NCBI GenBank assembly: GCA_003342815.1
Contig: PTEX01000110.1
Coordinates: 693,652 to 757,651 of the forward strand
Length of the DNA: 64,000 nucleotides
Reading direction: 5' to 3'
Origin: Eudromia elegans
Lineage: Eukaryota > Chordata > Aves > Tinamiformes > Tinamidae
Under the pieces are notes generated by a model. The model was not told the origin of the DNA. It made no database searches and was given only the letters and a program-made list of their open reading frames with translations. The translations under genes and the position numbers were made by a program. Positions 37,642 through 50,200 of this stretch are shown piece by piece; the first letter of the stretch is position 1, and every line of letters starts with the position of its first letter.

Positions 37642-39707
37642 TTGTTAATTATGCACAGAGGAGCAAGTATCCTCTTCCACTAATCTTGTGGACCTGAACT
37701 TGAAAGTTAAAAGGGCATTAGACTCTTGACAAATACCTTGATTACTTGACAGCTCCAGCATCTGAGAGACTACTTTCCACGGTTGGCTCCTGGTAGTCTT
37801 CTACACAGAGACTGAAACTAAACAAACAGAGGATGAAATCTGACCTTGTGGAACTCAATGATAAACTTGGTTTTGACTGCAGAGTAGACAGAAATTTTAA
37901 TGTAAGCTTACAAGACAGCACAGAAAATGGGAGCACTTCCTCCTTTACTGACCAGTTTCGCCCCTTTCACTTTTGTCAGGGTTTTTGGGGTTTTTTTTCC
38001 CTCATTAAATTCCAAAGGATTGGAAAAAGCAGAAGCATTTCCTTTCCCATTACTAACAATTACATAAAACAATTAATACTCCAAAAGAATAGACTAAATA
38101 CTTCCAGTATTTCAAGGCACTGGCATATGCAATTCTGTCCTGGAATAGAATGTGTAAAGGTACATTGCCTTACTTGTCTTTCACAGGGAGTATGTGCCCA
38201 CATGTTTTCAGGTTCCTGAGGAAGATAACTTTGTTATTAAGCAAAACGTGAACAGTTCTGCATCAAATGAGTAGCAGCCTAGATCAAATTAACTTTTGCT
38301 GTGCTTGTAATAAGGTCTAGACATTTTTAATAAAGGAAAGGAGGATCATAGGACTACCTGCCCATAGCAAGTTTTATGCTCCTAAAAATAGCGTATTTGA
38401 GACACAAATAAAGCAAAGAACTGGGAGAATACATACCCAGATTTATTTCTACCTTCACTGATGTCTTGCCATCTACCTCCTAATGATCAGTTATCCTTCC
38501 TTTTCCTAACTTTTGCCGCGAAAAAATAGGGATGATCTTGTCCGCTTCATAGAAATATTAGGTGTGTGACCCTCAACAAGACCATATCAGCGAACTAAGC
38601 ACCACATCACCATACAGGAAGTGTGATCTTCAGTATTCTGGAGTTTTGATTAGTAAAACAAAGGATGGCATGGAGGAACAATAACGTCAGTTTCTCTGCA
38701 GACAGAGAACTGTAGCACAAACTTGGTAAGTAATCTGCCTAGGAAAGCCAATTTAGTCTTTTTTTTTTTTCAAAATGGAGCATGTTACTATAGAGAAATA
38801 ACTTTTATCTCTATCACAGACTTGGCATAAGAGCAGCAAAACTCCCATTTATTCTGAGAAAGGACAGAACACATAATACTTTCTTTCGAGAGCCGTAAGC
38901 TGCTGAGTGAAGAGCAAAAATGCAGAATTAGCATGTGAATTAATTGTATCACCCTGCTAAAAATGAGAGCATTTAAAGCTTTCTTTCACAGGCACTTTTT
39001 TGTTTCTTACATATGGATCTTGGCAATTAGAAACTGAGTTAATAAGTCTCAAAACAGTGAAATTCCTACTGTGAAGAGCAAGGTATATGAGGTGACAGTA
39101 GCAGTTAATAAGCCAAAGGACAAGTTAGCATTGCAAAATGCGACCTTTGACAGGAAGGGCAGGAGTCATGGGGCAAATCTGGAAACAGACTGGCTCTTTA
39201 AGCCTTCTGGCTCGGGCTACAATCCCTACCTAGTTTATTCTTCTTTGTCTGGAGACAACGAAACCCTCCAGTTTTACACGTAGCTTGAGCAGCAAAGCAT
39301 CCAGTGGGGACATGTCCTCTCTCCCGTGTCTCATCTGATCTCCTAGAGCACCATGTTGCCACCACGTTTGTGCTCCTGAATCCTACCTTTCTGCAGGAAC
39401 AATACATTTCTGTTTCAAGTAGGCATTGGGTTCGAAAGAAACAGATGCTCTGTTTTTCCAGCTATAGAACTGACACTTGCAACCAATCATCCACATTTTC
39501 ACATCAGTGTTCACCTCAGCTGCCTTTAGTGGCTACTATCCTTCAGTTTCTATAAACACTTGGGTGGAAGAAAGTACGTTCAAATGCTTGATTATATGCA
39601 AGTACTTGTAGAGCACATTGACAAGTATTCAATCAGTACTTGAATTCAAGTTTGATTGTTACAGTCAAACACCAAGCTCAAAATCAGCATTGTTGGTGAT
39701 TAAATAC

Positions 39708-39798
39708 CTGCCTCACCAAGCAGGCAACAGCCACTGTCTCGTGTGACTCGCACAGCCAGCCAGGGCAGTGGAAATGATGAGCATCGTCAAGGAGCTGG
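39708..39798 (-). other. Possible exon beside the CpG-rich block
   Basis: On the - strand a strong acceptor (CTGAGTTATTTTGCAG) is followed by 91 bases and a usable donor CAG|GTATTT. One frame is open throughout (CAG CTC CTT GAC and onward, 30 codons). The block lies only about 300 bases downstream, in the - direction, of the CpG-rich region. It could be an exon of a non-coding or unknown transcript starting there. No product is recognised. Confidence 0.25.
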
Positions 39799-40079
39799 CT
39801 GCAAAATAACTCAGAATGAGAACATTCTCCCAAGGAACTGACAACTAATTTTAAAATAATGAATGCACTGAAAAGCAGCACAAGCTTCAATTGCAAACTT
39901 ATGAAGAGAAAAATAAGCAATGTGTTGAATAAATTGTTTATTCCAAATGATTCATCCAGGCCTATTAACTATCCATCTCTACAAATATTTTCATAAGGCA
40001 CAATCAACTGACATGAACCACTAGAAGAAACGTGCTGCAGAAAAGCAAAGTGCTGCCACTGCCGTTTGAGAACAGAAAA

Positions 40080-41470
40080 ACAGACTGTGAGACTCTGTGG
40101 AGACTCTCTCGGCCTAGCTGGAGAGGCCGTGTCAGGCCTGACAAGCACCGAGTTTAAGCTGAGCTTTGATGGCGTGCATCGCCGCCTAGACCCACGTAGT
40201 GAGCGTGTCTGCTGAAGCAGCCCAAGGCTTTTCTTCCTTGTCCTCCTACAGAAGGGCGACCCGCTCGCGGTCCTGCGGCAGAAGTGATGGGCAGGGTGCA
40301 AGGTCTGTGATCCCCAACGGGCGCCAATCGAGGTGGTGCTGTTCGCCAAGAGGCACAAGAGCAGGGCCAGAGGCCCCTCGGAAAAGCAGCGTGCGGGCAC
40401 TGGAATGGAGCCTGGGCAGGAGGAGCCCACGAGGAGCTGGGCACCCTCCTCTCCTTGTCCTCCCTTCTCCTTGGAAATGGAGAACATGCCGAGGAGACAC
40501 TTTGAAGGCCTTCAGGCACTGCCCAAATGTGCTGTTATTGATTCCCATAGTGCAGTCCATCTCCACAAACACGGATGTGCCTTTTCCAAACGCGTTAGGA
40601 AAGTCTTTGATCTGGCGTGCTCCATGAGAGAAAAAACCCACGTATGGGCCGAAAGCGACTGCTAAATATGGCCTTGGCTGGTGGCAAGGCTGCCCGGCCC
40701 GCCTCGCGAGGGCCCCGAACCATCACGTCCCGGAGAGCTCGCCAGGCTCCCTCAGCCTAAACATTTTATGGAGCGGGGGGTCGAAGGTCACCAACTGTCA
40801 AAACACAGCACGAGTGACAGAGTGCTCCTGTGCGGAAACCGGGCAGACGGGACGGCAGGGCTCACGCGCCGCGCTGCCCAGGGCGCGCCGCAAACGGCAC
40901 GGCCGCCCCTGAGGAGCAACGGCCGCTGCCCCGCTAAACCTGCCTGGTTTTTACAAGTGGAGCTCAAAGTTAAGGGCCCGTGAGCTTTAAAAGATCAGTG
41001 CACACGGTGCACATGTGGAATTAAACTATTCTAAATGTCCTTTTTTTTTTTTTTTTTTTTTTAATGGAGGGAAATAACCCCCAAACTTTGAACTGCCAAA
41101 CCTAACCAGCAGCAAACTCCAAAGCACCAGGTGGTTTCATAAACCCAAAGGTTCATAAATCTTTCTTTAAGGTTTCCAATTTCAAAAACGAGACTGTTTG
41201 CTTTGCTTTTTTTTTCCGAATTTTCTCCCTCCCCTCCCTTTCTTCGTTGCCTTTGGGTGTGTGACCTGCAAGCCCCTCGTAGCCTTTCAAGCTCGCGACG
41301 CCAGCGCGGGCTGCAAAGAGGCTGCCCAGGCACCGTGGGGCTCCGGGAATGGCTCCGTCCTCCAGCAGGTACCGCTGCGGAAGGGGCTGCACGGAAGAAC
41401 TCCAGTTCTTCTGTCGAAACCTTCTGCTTTTAAACGCTGCCGGCTGCACAGCTCGAAACAGTAGGAAGAG
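40080..41470. promoter_or_regulatory. CpG-rich block, candidate promoter or first-exon region
   Basis: Two CpG-dense segments (about 40.14-40.98 kb, with roughly 50-55 CpGs by hand count, and 41.28-41.46 kb) flank a poly-T run at 41041-41062. The rest of the window has few CpGs and is AT-rich. Long overlapping open frames on both strands (for example 40246-40641 on - and 40333-40665 on +) follow from the base composition and show no known domain. CpG islands in vertebrates usually mark promoters. No known gene was recognised, so this is called a candidate promoter or regulatory island about 12 kb before PRL. Confidence 0.55.
41041..41062 (-). repeat. Poly-T run (22 T) inside the CpG-rich block
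   Basis: Twenty-two T separate the larger from the smaller CpG-rich segment. It could be the reverse-strand poly-A tail of an insertion that I cannot otherwise identify. Confidence 0.95.
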
Positions 41471-41756
41471 CTCAAGCTTTTGAGGGCCTCTGTTCTACCC
41501 ACTGCTTGGGCCCTTTGGAAAAAGAGAAAACAAAAATGAAAATCAAGGCAGAGTGATGCTTATTTTGATGAGGTCTCCTCCATCAGACCCACTGGTCAAC
41601 TATGGTCCACCTGGGCAATTCATCTGTCTTGGAGGAAACCTTGGGTGTCTATCAGGAGCAGACAGCAGGTTTGGGGCAACATGAATATTCAGTGGAACTT
41701 GTTTAAGAAAAATAGTTGTCAAGAGGATTGTGAGCTCTTCTTGCAGCAGGAACCTG

Positions 41757-41796
41757 CTATATTTATATTATATATAAATACATATATATATATAGC
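41757..41796. repeat. TA-rich microsatellite
   Basis: Imperfect TATA-rich sequence ending in a run of TA units. Confidence 0.8.
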
Positions 41797-42088
41797 CCTC
41801 CAAATGTGCAGTATATTCCAGGAGATACCCAACCTTCCACAGTTGCTTTGATGTAAGAAGTACTATTGCGTGCAATCCTTCCCTAATGTTAAAAGCAGCC
41901 AGCTAGTGGCTGCGTGCTGCTCATTTAGATGCTTCTCTGCAATCAAGACACATCCCTATACACAGTCCTCTGATCTTCTGAAACTGCCAGAAAATAAAGT
42001 AGAGTGAAGGAATGGTCATAGACTTCTGGCTTCTCTCTCTGTTTCCTAATTAGGCCTATAAAAACTGCTTGTTTTCACACATGCCTCA

Positions 42089-42178
42089 GATCATAGAACC
42101 ATTCGGGCTAGAAGAGGCCTCAGAGGGCCCCAAGTGAAACCCCCTGCTCAATGCAGTCTGCTCCCTCTGCTCTGCATG
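42089..42178 (-). mobile_element. Short CR1 3'-end fragment, reverse orientation
   Basis: TCATAGAACCATTCGGGCTA followed by GAAGAGGCCTCAGAGG is a diverged reverse complement of the CR1 3' terminus. Only about 90 bases can be recognised, and the right boundary is uncertain. Confidence 0.75.
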
Positions 42179-43242
42179 TTCTTCTGTAAACGATTTAGCA
42201 TGGAGAGAGGGTCACTTAAATAGCTGTGGGGCCATTAACTAGCTTGCTTTACATAAATAAGACAGATGGGATTTTTCAGACCATTGCCACCTTTCTGCTT
42301 TAGAAACAGCCCAGAACTAGTCCCCATAAATGGATCACTAGCAAATAATCATGGAGAACGGTTCAAATATATCACAGCTCTGCATGAGGGCAGGTTTAAA
42401 TCTCAGCCGCTTGATAGCCAAGAGTGTTGTCCAGTCAGACTGAAGCCAGAAATTGCATTGCATCTCCTTAAACATTACGTAGCTAATTAGTCATAGTATT
42501 CCTATAAAACCCATAATTAAGTAAGTAAGTAGCAGCAACTTTCACTGAAGGAAAACGAGAATGCTGTGGAGGGTGACCAAAGCTGTGCAGGAAGCCTAAG
42601 TTAGTGTCAGAGCTTAGGTTAAGTACTTTCACCTCCTCTGTGGTGCAAATTATTAAACTGCTCTGTTTTGCTGATTGCGTCCCACCAGCTGATGAGATAT
42701 GGCACTATTTCAGATACATGAAACTGCATAAAGGGGTCATTTAGATACCAGTCACCTGTGTTGCCAAACCTTCATCTGGGCAAAAGTCTTTCTTCTAGAA
42801 TAAATGTTCCCGACTATTTTCTGAACCTTTCTTTTATCCTACAATATCTCATCTCTTTCTTTATCCACCATGCATATACAAACATATATACGCTTTACAT
42901 TAATATTGCATAAAATTATCACTTTTAAAAAACCAAAAGAGAAAAAAAAGAAGAGCTTTGCTCCCTCTTCTTTTTTTTTTTTTTAACGTTGTAACTCCAT
43001 TTGACATACTGCCATGGGCAGCCCCTCCAATAACAATGAGTAAATATCTTTTTACTGGTAGGCTATTTAGGACCTACTGCAAGCTGTAACCACAATTATA
43101 TAGGCAACTACCACTGCATGCATGTGGCAATGTTTACTAAATCTCTTGATTCACTAAATATACTTCCACATCCTAACAGGTTTATTGTTATTGCTCTGTG
43201 GTACCTTCATATTGATTATAATTTCAAAATTCTGTGCTTGAG

Positions 43243-43262
43243 ATCAGTGAGTATCAGTGAGT
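43243..43262 (+). repeat. Two tandem copies of a 10-mer
   Basis: ATCAGTGAGT is repeated twice without a gap. Confidence 0.85.
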
Positions 43263-44375
43263 AAATCAAGTGACAGCTCATAGGCTTAGAACTGAACCAC
43301 AGCAAATATCTGTTATCCACAGCTATCAAAATAATAAAGAGATTCTCCTCACCTGTTCTCTAGGGCTAACTTTGATTCTCTGCTGAACTGCAAGAAAAGA
43401 AACAGGAAAGCAGACAATTTACAGACAACAGGTCCAGTTCCAGTTAGGAATAGCAAATGCAGCATCTGAAATCTTCCAAGGTAGTGGTCAGCATGACAAA
43501 GAGGCTATTCTTTTCTACCATAGCTCCTACAAAACTGAAATCCCCTCTGCTTTTAACTCAGAAGTGTCACAGTATTGCCCTCTTGACCCTGTGTCTCTGA
43601 GAATTATGCACCGTATTGAGAAGTAGCCGTCTCAGGTTAAACACAAGAGGTGGATCTGGGCCTAATAGGCAGAAGGCAACACTTGTCATGCCAGTGTTCA
43701 GTCTACTGAAACCATAGACTCTTCTGTAATAGAATCTGTGCTCCAGCTCTCAAAGTGGTGCACGACCACCACATTGCACTGGACCCACAGTTAAACGCAA
43801 TTGTCACATATCCTTTTTTCCCTTCTCTTTCTTTAACTGGCCAAGAGGGACACTGACTGCTAGATGTGGGTTTAGTGGTAGGGACTTGAGGCGGTGCTAC
43901 TAGCTTAAATTCCACCCTCACCATATGTCCCTAAGGGTGCCTGAAAATATCCTTGGGATCCCAATCCAGCATGCCAAATGCAGCATGCCACTTCCCAAGC
44001 TCAAAGCCTGCTGGACAGAACACCACACAGATATTCAGTGCTGGCTATTTCTTTTAAGCAGAAGAAAATTTCTAGTCCTTATCTTTACAGCAACCAGATG
44101 AGATAGACTCATGTAGCACTATCTGTACAAAGAGTTACTTCTCATTCAGCACATGCTATGAAAATACTGCTGAGTAGGAATTCTGCCCTAGCAGAATACA
44201 GGCTGGATTCTGGTGAGACTGAGTTTCACTAAAGGACTCATCATTTCAGCTACAGCATTGAGACCCTAAGGGACTGATGCACACCTCTTCTTTTGGATGA
44301 AGCCTGTTCCAAAAATGTCAGAGTGGCTGGTAGCAAATCATTTCAAGGGAGTTAATTCTTATCCCTTCAACAAAG

Positions 44376-44432
44376 CACACACACTACTACTAACAACTAC
44401 CACATGCTACTACTAACACACTACTACTAACT
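44376..44432. repeat. CTACTACTAAC-type minisatellite
   Basis: Imperfect repeats of CTACTACTAACA and related words follow a short CACACA run. Confidence 0.85.
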
Positions 44433-45120
44433 ATATTTGTCTGACAGCGTTTTTGAGTTGTTAGTCAAAAAGATAGTTATTTTCACTTTTGCTACTTCCT
44501 TATGTTAATTTTGCCAAGATTAGAAGAGAATAAGGCAGTACAATATAAAAATTTATCTAAACTCCCTAATTAAAATGAGGTAAGAAGTATTTTTCAGGGA
44601 AGTCCATATATTTACTTTAGGTTCTCGAGGAGTGAATTAACATGATAGGTGGATGACTCTGTACTACTGTTTATGCAGGCAACATTCGTTGAGATTAGAA
44701 CAGTAACTGTACTCAAGTTGCATCCTACAGAGTCTACCAACATAGCAGCTCACCTAAATTCTAGAAGAGATGCCGGCCTTGCTTGAACTCCATCATTACA
44801 TACTGAACAAATTGCTCTATGTTCACTTCACAGTGTGCTAGCAAAGCCCTATGATTAGCTGCTCTTCCATTAGTTGTTCATATACGGTGAAAGCGACAAG
44901 AATCCAAGCAACAGGGATAAACAGCAGACCAACAACTCATTTAGTTGTATTTATACAGAAGAACCTTACTCTGCCAGAAGCACTATGAATCAACATGCTT
45001 GATCTATTAATCAGTATACTACTTTTTCCTTCACTTTTTTTCTGCACCATTAACGAAAGTTGACAGCATTTCTAAACTCAGTTTACATATAGACATGCTT
45101 GCATGGGATGACTCTCTCAC

Positions 45121-45164
45121 TATATATGTGTGTGTATATATATATATGTATGTATCTGTGTGTT
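45121..45164. repeat. Mixed TG/TA microsatellite
   Basis: Alternating TATA, TGTG, TATA and TGTA blocks form a compound dinucleotide repeat. Confidence 0.85.
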
Positions 45165-45838
45165 ATTAATCTATGAACTGGTCTAGACCATACAGAAGCA
45201 AATAAAGGACCTCTGTAATCCGCAGAGAAGTATATGCAGTTATTGCATCAAGATACACAAATGCAGGTGACAGTCTAAAGGATTTGGGGCAGGTAAACAA
45301 TGTCTGTCTTACCATACAAAGTAGTATGTTTCTTATACGGTGTCACAGTAGGTGACACCAGTAGACCAGAAGGTATCTGGATTTGAAAAAGGGAAGCACT
45401 GTAGGACCTTCAGATGATTCAGTAGGAATTTTAAGACAGATGTAGAAGCAAGGGTACATTTTATGTGCAGAGTTTATGACTGTGACCTCTATTAAGGCTA
45501 CAGAAATATTCCAATTTACAAAGGTATTAAAGGATACAATGTTAAAACTCTTCTTGCAGAAATAGCAATATATGCACTATTGATTTTACCACAAACCTCT
45601 AAAACTAGTTCCACAATCCCTTAGATTTATCACAAATCATAAACATTGAGACTATTTCCCTACACAAATACAACAGATAAAAACACTGGCAGTATATATT
45701 TCAGAAAGGATTTCTGTAAATATGGGCTTTTCTTTTTTCACAGTTTGAATATGTCATGTGGTATTGGACAACATAAGGGTAATTGTATCTGCTCTTATTC
45801 AGAGGTTAGCAGGCCTTTCTGACCTAAAGTTCTTAGTG

Positions 45839-45878
<40 letters not shown>
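45839..45878 (+). repeat. Poly-A (29 A) followed by (GA)5
   Basis: Twenty-nine A run directly into five GA units. No adjoining retroposed element was recognised. Confidence 0.96.
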
Positions 45879-45879
<1 letters not shown>

Positions 45880-47226
45880 AATCAAATGCCTCCAAAATAT
45901 CTTTAGTAGAGAGCACTGAACACTACCGTGGATCTGTCAGATAAAAGTTAATTGTATCTCTTCCTGATGGATCTTTTAAGTCTTCTTTTTAAAAACTTGC
46001 AGACCTCACTTCAGAAAGTGAAGGGCAACTTGAAATTCTCTCCAGATGTCAGAGGTTTTGGTCCTTTTTCTTCTCAGATTCATATTCATGAATAGAAGAA
46101 ATAGACAAAAAAAATGAGAGAGAGCAATTACAAAACCCACACATTTAAAAGACATGTAAATTAAAAACCTTTGTGAAGTGAAAAGTGGCTGGAGGGAATG
46201 CACAAGAATAGTCAGTTATTGCTGGCATGTTTATGGGCTTTGACGGTTCTTTACATCTAGCTCAGTAAGAACGGTTACCAGAGCTCTACCTCACACTAAG
46301 GTTTTATGGGATTAATGAAGTCTTTATTAAACCAAATACCTGCATTTTCCATTACTGTCCATGCAGCTATGAGAACCCTACACTTTTCCATACATGGTAG
46401 AAATTAAAATTGAAGCACATCAAAAATGGCTGCCACTTTGCCTTTACATTTTCCTGTGAGCATCAATATCTCTAATAAGGAAATGGATTTATTTCTTCTG
46501 TCATTGTTTAAAATTGCACCACTTTTTTATTATTTTATTTCTGGCATGTATCAAACTATGTGGAGGATAAACTCAGTACTACTGGTGGATTTTTGGAGAT
46601 TACATTTTCTGGTTCATCTTAGATTTTGCAACAGAAAGAGTCTTGTGTAAACTGAGAAAAAAAATCACTGAATGGTCATCCTGTATCAATTGTGGGGAAT
46701 CTTCACCTCACAGTTATGTCTAAATAACTTGCTAAATATCTTTCCTCTGACTGGCTTCTATAAGACAGGGTGGTATTAGTAGGTTTCACAAGCTGCAGGC
46801 CAAAATGTGCTTGAAATGTGCTCCACAAACTATTATCCTCAAAGCTTGGAAATGGAGCCAGAGAATGAACACAGCAAGGAGAAAGTGAGAATAAGATTGT
46901 ATTTCACTTGATTCCCTCCTCTTTCTCCCTCCCACCTCAGTGGACATTGTAACAATATCAACACCATTGCTTGGGAAGAGTTGCATTTAAAGTAACCCAA
47001 ATAATTATTTTATAATTGCACTTCAAAAACATAGGGTCAAATATATAGAACACAATGAACAAACATACAGATCTGATGGATGGTAATATTAAAGCTGCCC
47101 AGCACTGCTGCTTCCGTCAAGTCTTTGCATTTAACAAACAGACTGGAAGGCACTCATGAAAGAACAGGAACACAAGAGGCCACCTTTGCTTTAGCTCTTC
47201 CTGTCTACAAAATCTCCTGCTAAAGT

Positions 47227-47254
47227 AACAAGTCACATAGCAACAAGTCACATA
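47227..47254 (+). repeat. Short tandem duplication (15-base unit)
   Basis: AACAAGTCACATA is repeated with a two-base spacer. Confidence 0.85.
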
Positions 47255-50200
47255 CGTGGTGTGCTTGCTCTCGCTCAGCCGTGAAGCCATTTGCAATGAC
47301 GAGGCACTTTTGATAATATCAATGCTGTGACGTTTCCTACATGCTCAAGTTACAGGTTGAGGACCTAGGAAATGAGTAAGGAGAAGAGCCACAATCAGAT
47401 GCAAATATATTCATTAGAGAAGGGACTGAACAGAAAGACACCTTCCAGTTTTTAATGAATTTTTAAACACATAAATGCGCTACAGGTGTGCAACTTAATG
47501 CATTTGACCTTTGAAGGAGTGGTTGGCAATGTGTTTATCTGCTCGCTACTGGGAAGTTTTCTTGAACATCATTTCTTCTCTCTCTCTTTTAGAAATGTTT
47601 GCTTTGAAATCTGAACTTATATTAATTATTATTAATAATCATTTACTTCTTCCTTGCTTGTATTATTAACTATCCATTATAGCTATTATTTTTTAGTATT
47701 TAAGGTATATGAGAATGGCTAGAAATAGACATTCCTTCCCTTTTTCTTCATTTCCACATATTGGTCAGTGTTGAGCTGGAAAATGGTTATGCTTTTGAGT
47801 TAGATGTTCAAGCTAAAGGTCTTGTGGATAAGGTATGAATGAGTTCAATGAAAACATGTACATGAATTGTATTTTTTTATGCAGAGTCTAGATCCTAAAA
47901 CAAAAACAAACAAACAAATAACCACTGGAATCTATGTGTTCAATACCTGATTAGGCAAACATATGAAGTGTAGGTGTAGTTTTGCTCAGTTGACTTATAT
48001 CACATGAAACTTCTGTCATCATATATGTGAGCAGGTCTAAGTGTCTGATACAATCCTGCTGGAAGGCACTTGGCCAGTTTATGAGGAAGGAGGGGAATGC
48101 CTTCAGCTAAACCAATTTCTGAGTCTTTTCAAAAATTTAATTCTTATAACAATTGTTAATTTACAAATATTTGCAGACATTAGCCTAAGTGCAATAAATG
48201 TGAGAATTAAACTATTTACAAAAAATGATATACTGGGAAATGGTTAACATGGTATATTAAACAGGATTTGAAGTTCCAAAGTCAGAATATGCCCGATAGC
48301 TACATACCTCATCCACTCTAATTGTTTTTACTTGATTATTTTTACTTTTTTATTAGGTTTAGAGTCAATAACGATAAACAGGAAAAATATTTCAATTTTG
48401 GAATCAGTAACAGTATTAAGTAAAGCTCTCATTGTTTCAGTATCACTTCTATCTCAATATGAAATGGATAATTTCAAGGCGCAACATGCATTCCTCCCTC
48501 TGAAACATGCACAATTAGAGCAGGTTCCTCCCAAAGAAGCAAGGTCAGCACTAATCTCTGCCTGCTGCTTTACTTTCAGCTAATATCACTCTGCCAGATA
48601 TATTTCTACTCACCTTCTCCTCTCTATTAAATCCTTCCGCACATACCAGGAATTATCTGTCCAACGAGTACTCCACATAGGAAAAAACAGCCTATCTTCA
48701 GAAAGATACATTGTTCTTTTAAACACAAGACAAAATATCCCTTTGTCATTTCTGGATACTAGCCATAAAAAGCTATGCTAAAACATCATCATATTTACCA
48801 CTGCCCCTGGAAATATCCAGCTATTGAAACCTGCTCAAAATCTCTGTACATACTTCAGTATGCTTTCCAGTGCATTTGTAATTAAATAAGAAAAATCCTC
48901 TTACTTTTACACAGCCTGGTTCCACAAAGCACTTTATGGGGTTTTTTTTCAGTGATGCATTTATCCGTAGGATTAAAAATATGCAAATATTTAAATGGCG
49001 TTCTGATTTCTCTTATTTCCCACTTGCTGGCAGTAAAGATGAAGGCCTCTCATGAGAATTTTGCTGTTTATTACCTTTTATTTATAGAGATACCCACAAA
49101 TAAAATAAACACAATAGCAGTAATTACCCAGCCTACCAATAAGTTCCATTTGGTATGCCTAGCCTAGGTATATGCTTGCAACTTCTACTTTATAGTGAAA
49201 AATGATCAGCTGAAATCAGGATTTTATGGGGAACAACTTACTGATTTTAGCAGAACGTGGCCATGGAAAATGAATTAAGAGATAAAAGAAAATGTATGGG
49301 AAAATAAGCAAATCCTATAAACTGTTTAAATCATTAGGTCTCCAGCTCTTGCAGTCATGCTTAACATGCCTTAGAATCAAATGTATTTTTCCCCATAGCT
49401 AAGAAAATTTCAGTGATGTTTTTACAGCAGTAACTGTATCCTCAGTAAGGGTCAGAGTGTGCAAATACTTACATGCCTGTGTTACTACCCTATTTGGATC
49501 AGACTGTACAAGAGCTTCAGAAAGCAGTTACAACTGCTTCGACCCTCAGTTGCAAAGCAGGACTCCCAGGACTCAGTTGAAAAGTTTGGGGCAGGATAGA
49601 GATTCTGCTTGTTTTTAATTTTAAGATCATTGCTTTTGTAGGCCCAGAAAAGGAATATAGAATTTAAGGTACCAAGCACAGGATGAAAAATATTGCAGCC
49701 ACATGACTTGAAATAGTGGACCAGCAAAGACTCTCCCTGCCATTTCACTTTTAGGCAAAAGTTTGGTTTTATAGCTTTGCCTCAGCAGATGTCAGACTAT
49801 TCTTATCCATTCCCCACCAATCAAATAAATACAGTATCAAGTATCCAGTTGGCCTAGGCACCGTAATGTGGTCTTTAGCTAATTCAATAGAAGTGTGCTA
49901 ATGCAGTTATGTGTGATACAGATCACATTTATACTGCCATTGGATAATATGTAGATAAGGCACTAGCGAACACAGAGCCTCAAGCTTCAAACAAGTGAAC
50001 ATATCAGGATCAATATGAACCAGTGTTTCCTTTGCTCTTTGGGAATTCAGAAGTTTTCACAGCTAAAGTTAGTTGGACTCCTGCTTGGGATTCCTACTTC
50101 ATATTTCATGGTGCACTTCGGTATGTGTCATCAGAGTGGGAATGCTGACAACCGATTTTTGAAACACATTCTGTCATATTATTTTTATGTCTGCTTCTAA

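Larger units (their letters stand above)
23047..39707. other. AT-rich flank, no recognised gene
   Basis: Only scattered chance frames were seen. The longest, on the - strand at 26353-26718 and 27926-28270, have no recognisable domain. Simple repeats are listed separately. A slightly GC-richer patch at about 32.7-32.97 kb has no clear function. Confidence 0.55.

Noticed and set aside
40154-40983. Several long overlapping frames on both strands taken as genes
   Set aside because: They overlap one another on both strands and come with high GC content. None shows a known domain, so the region is described as a CpG-rich block instead.
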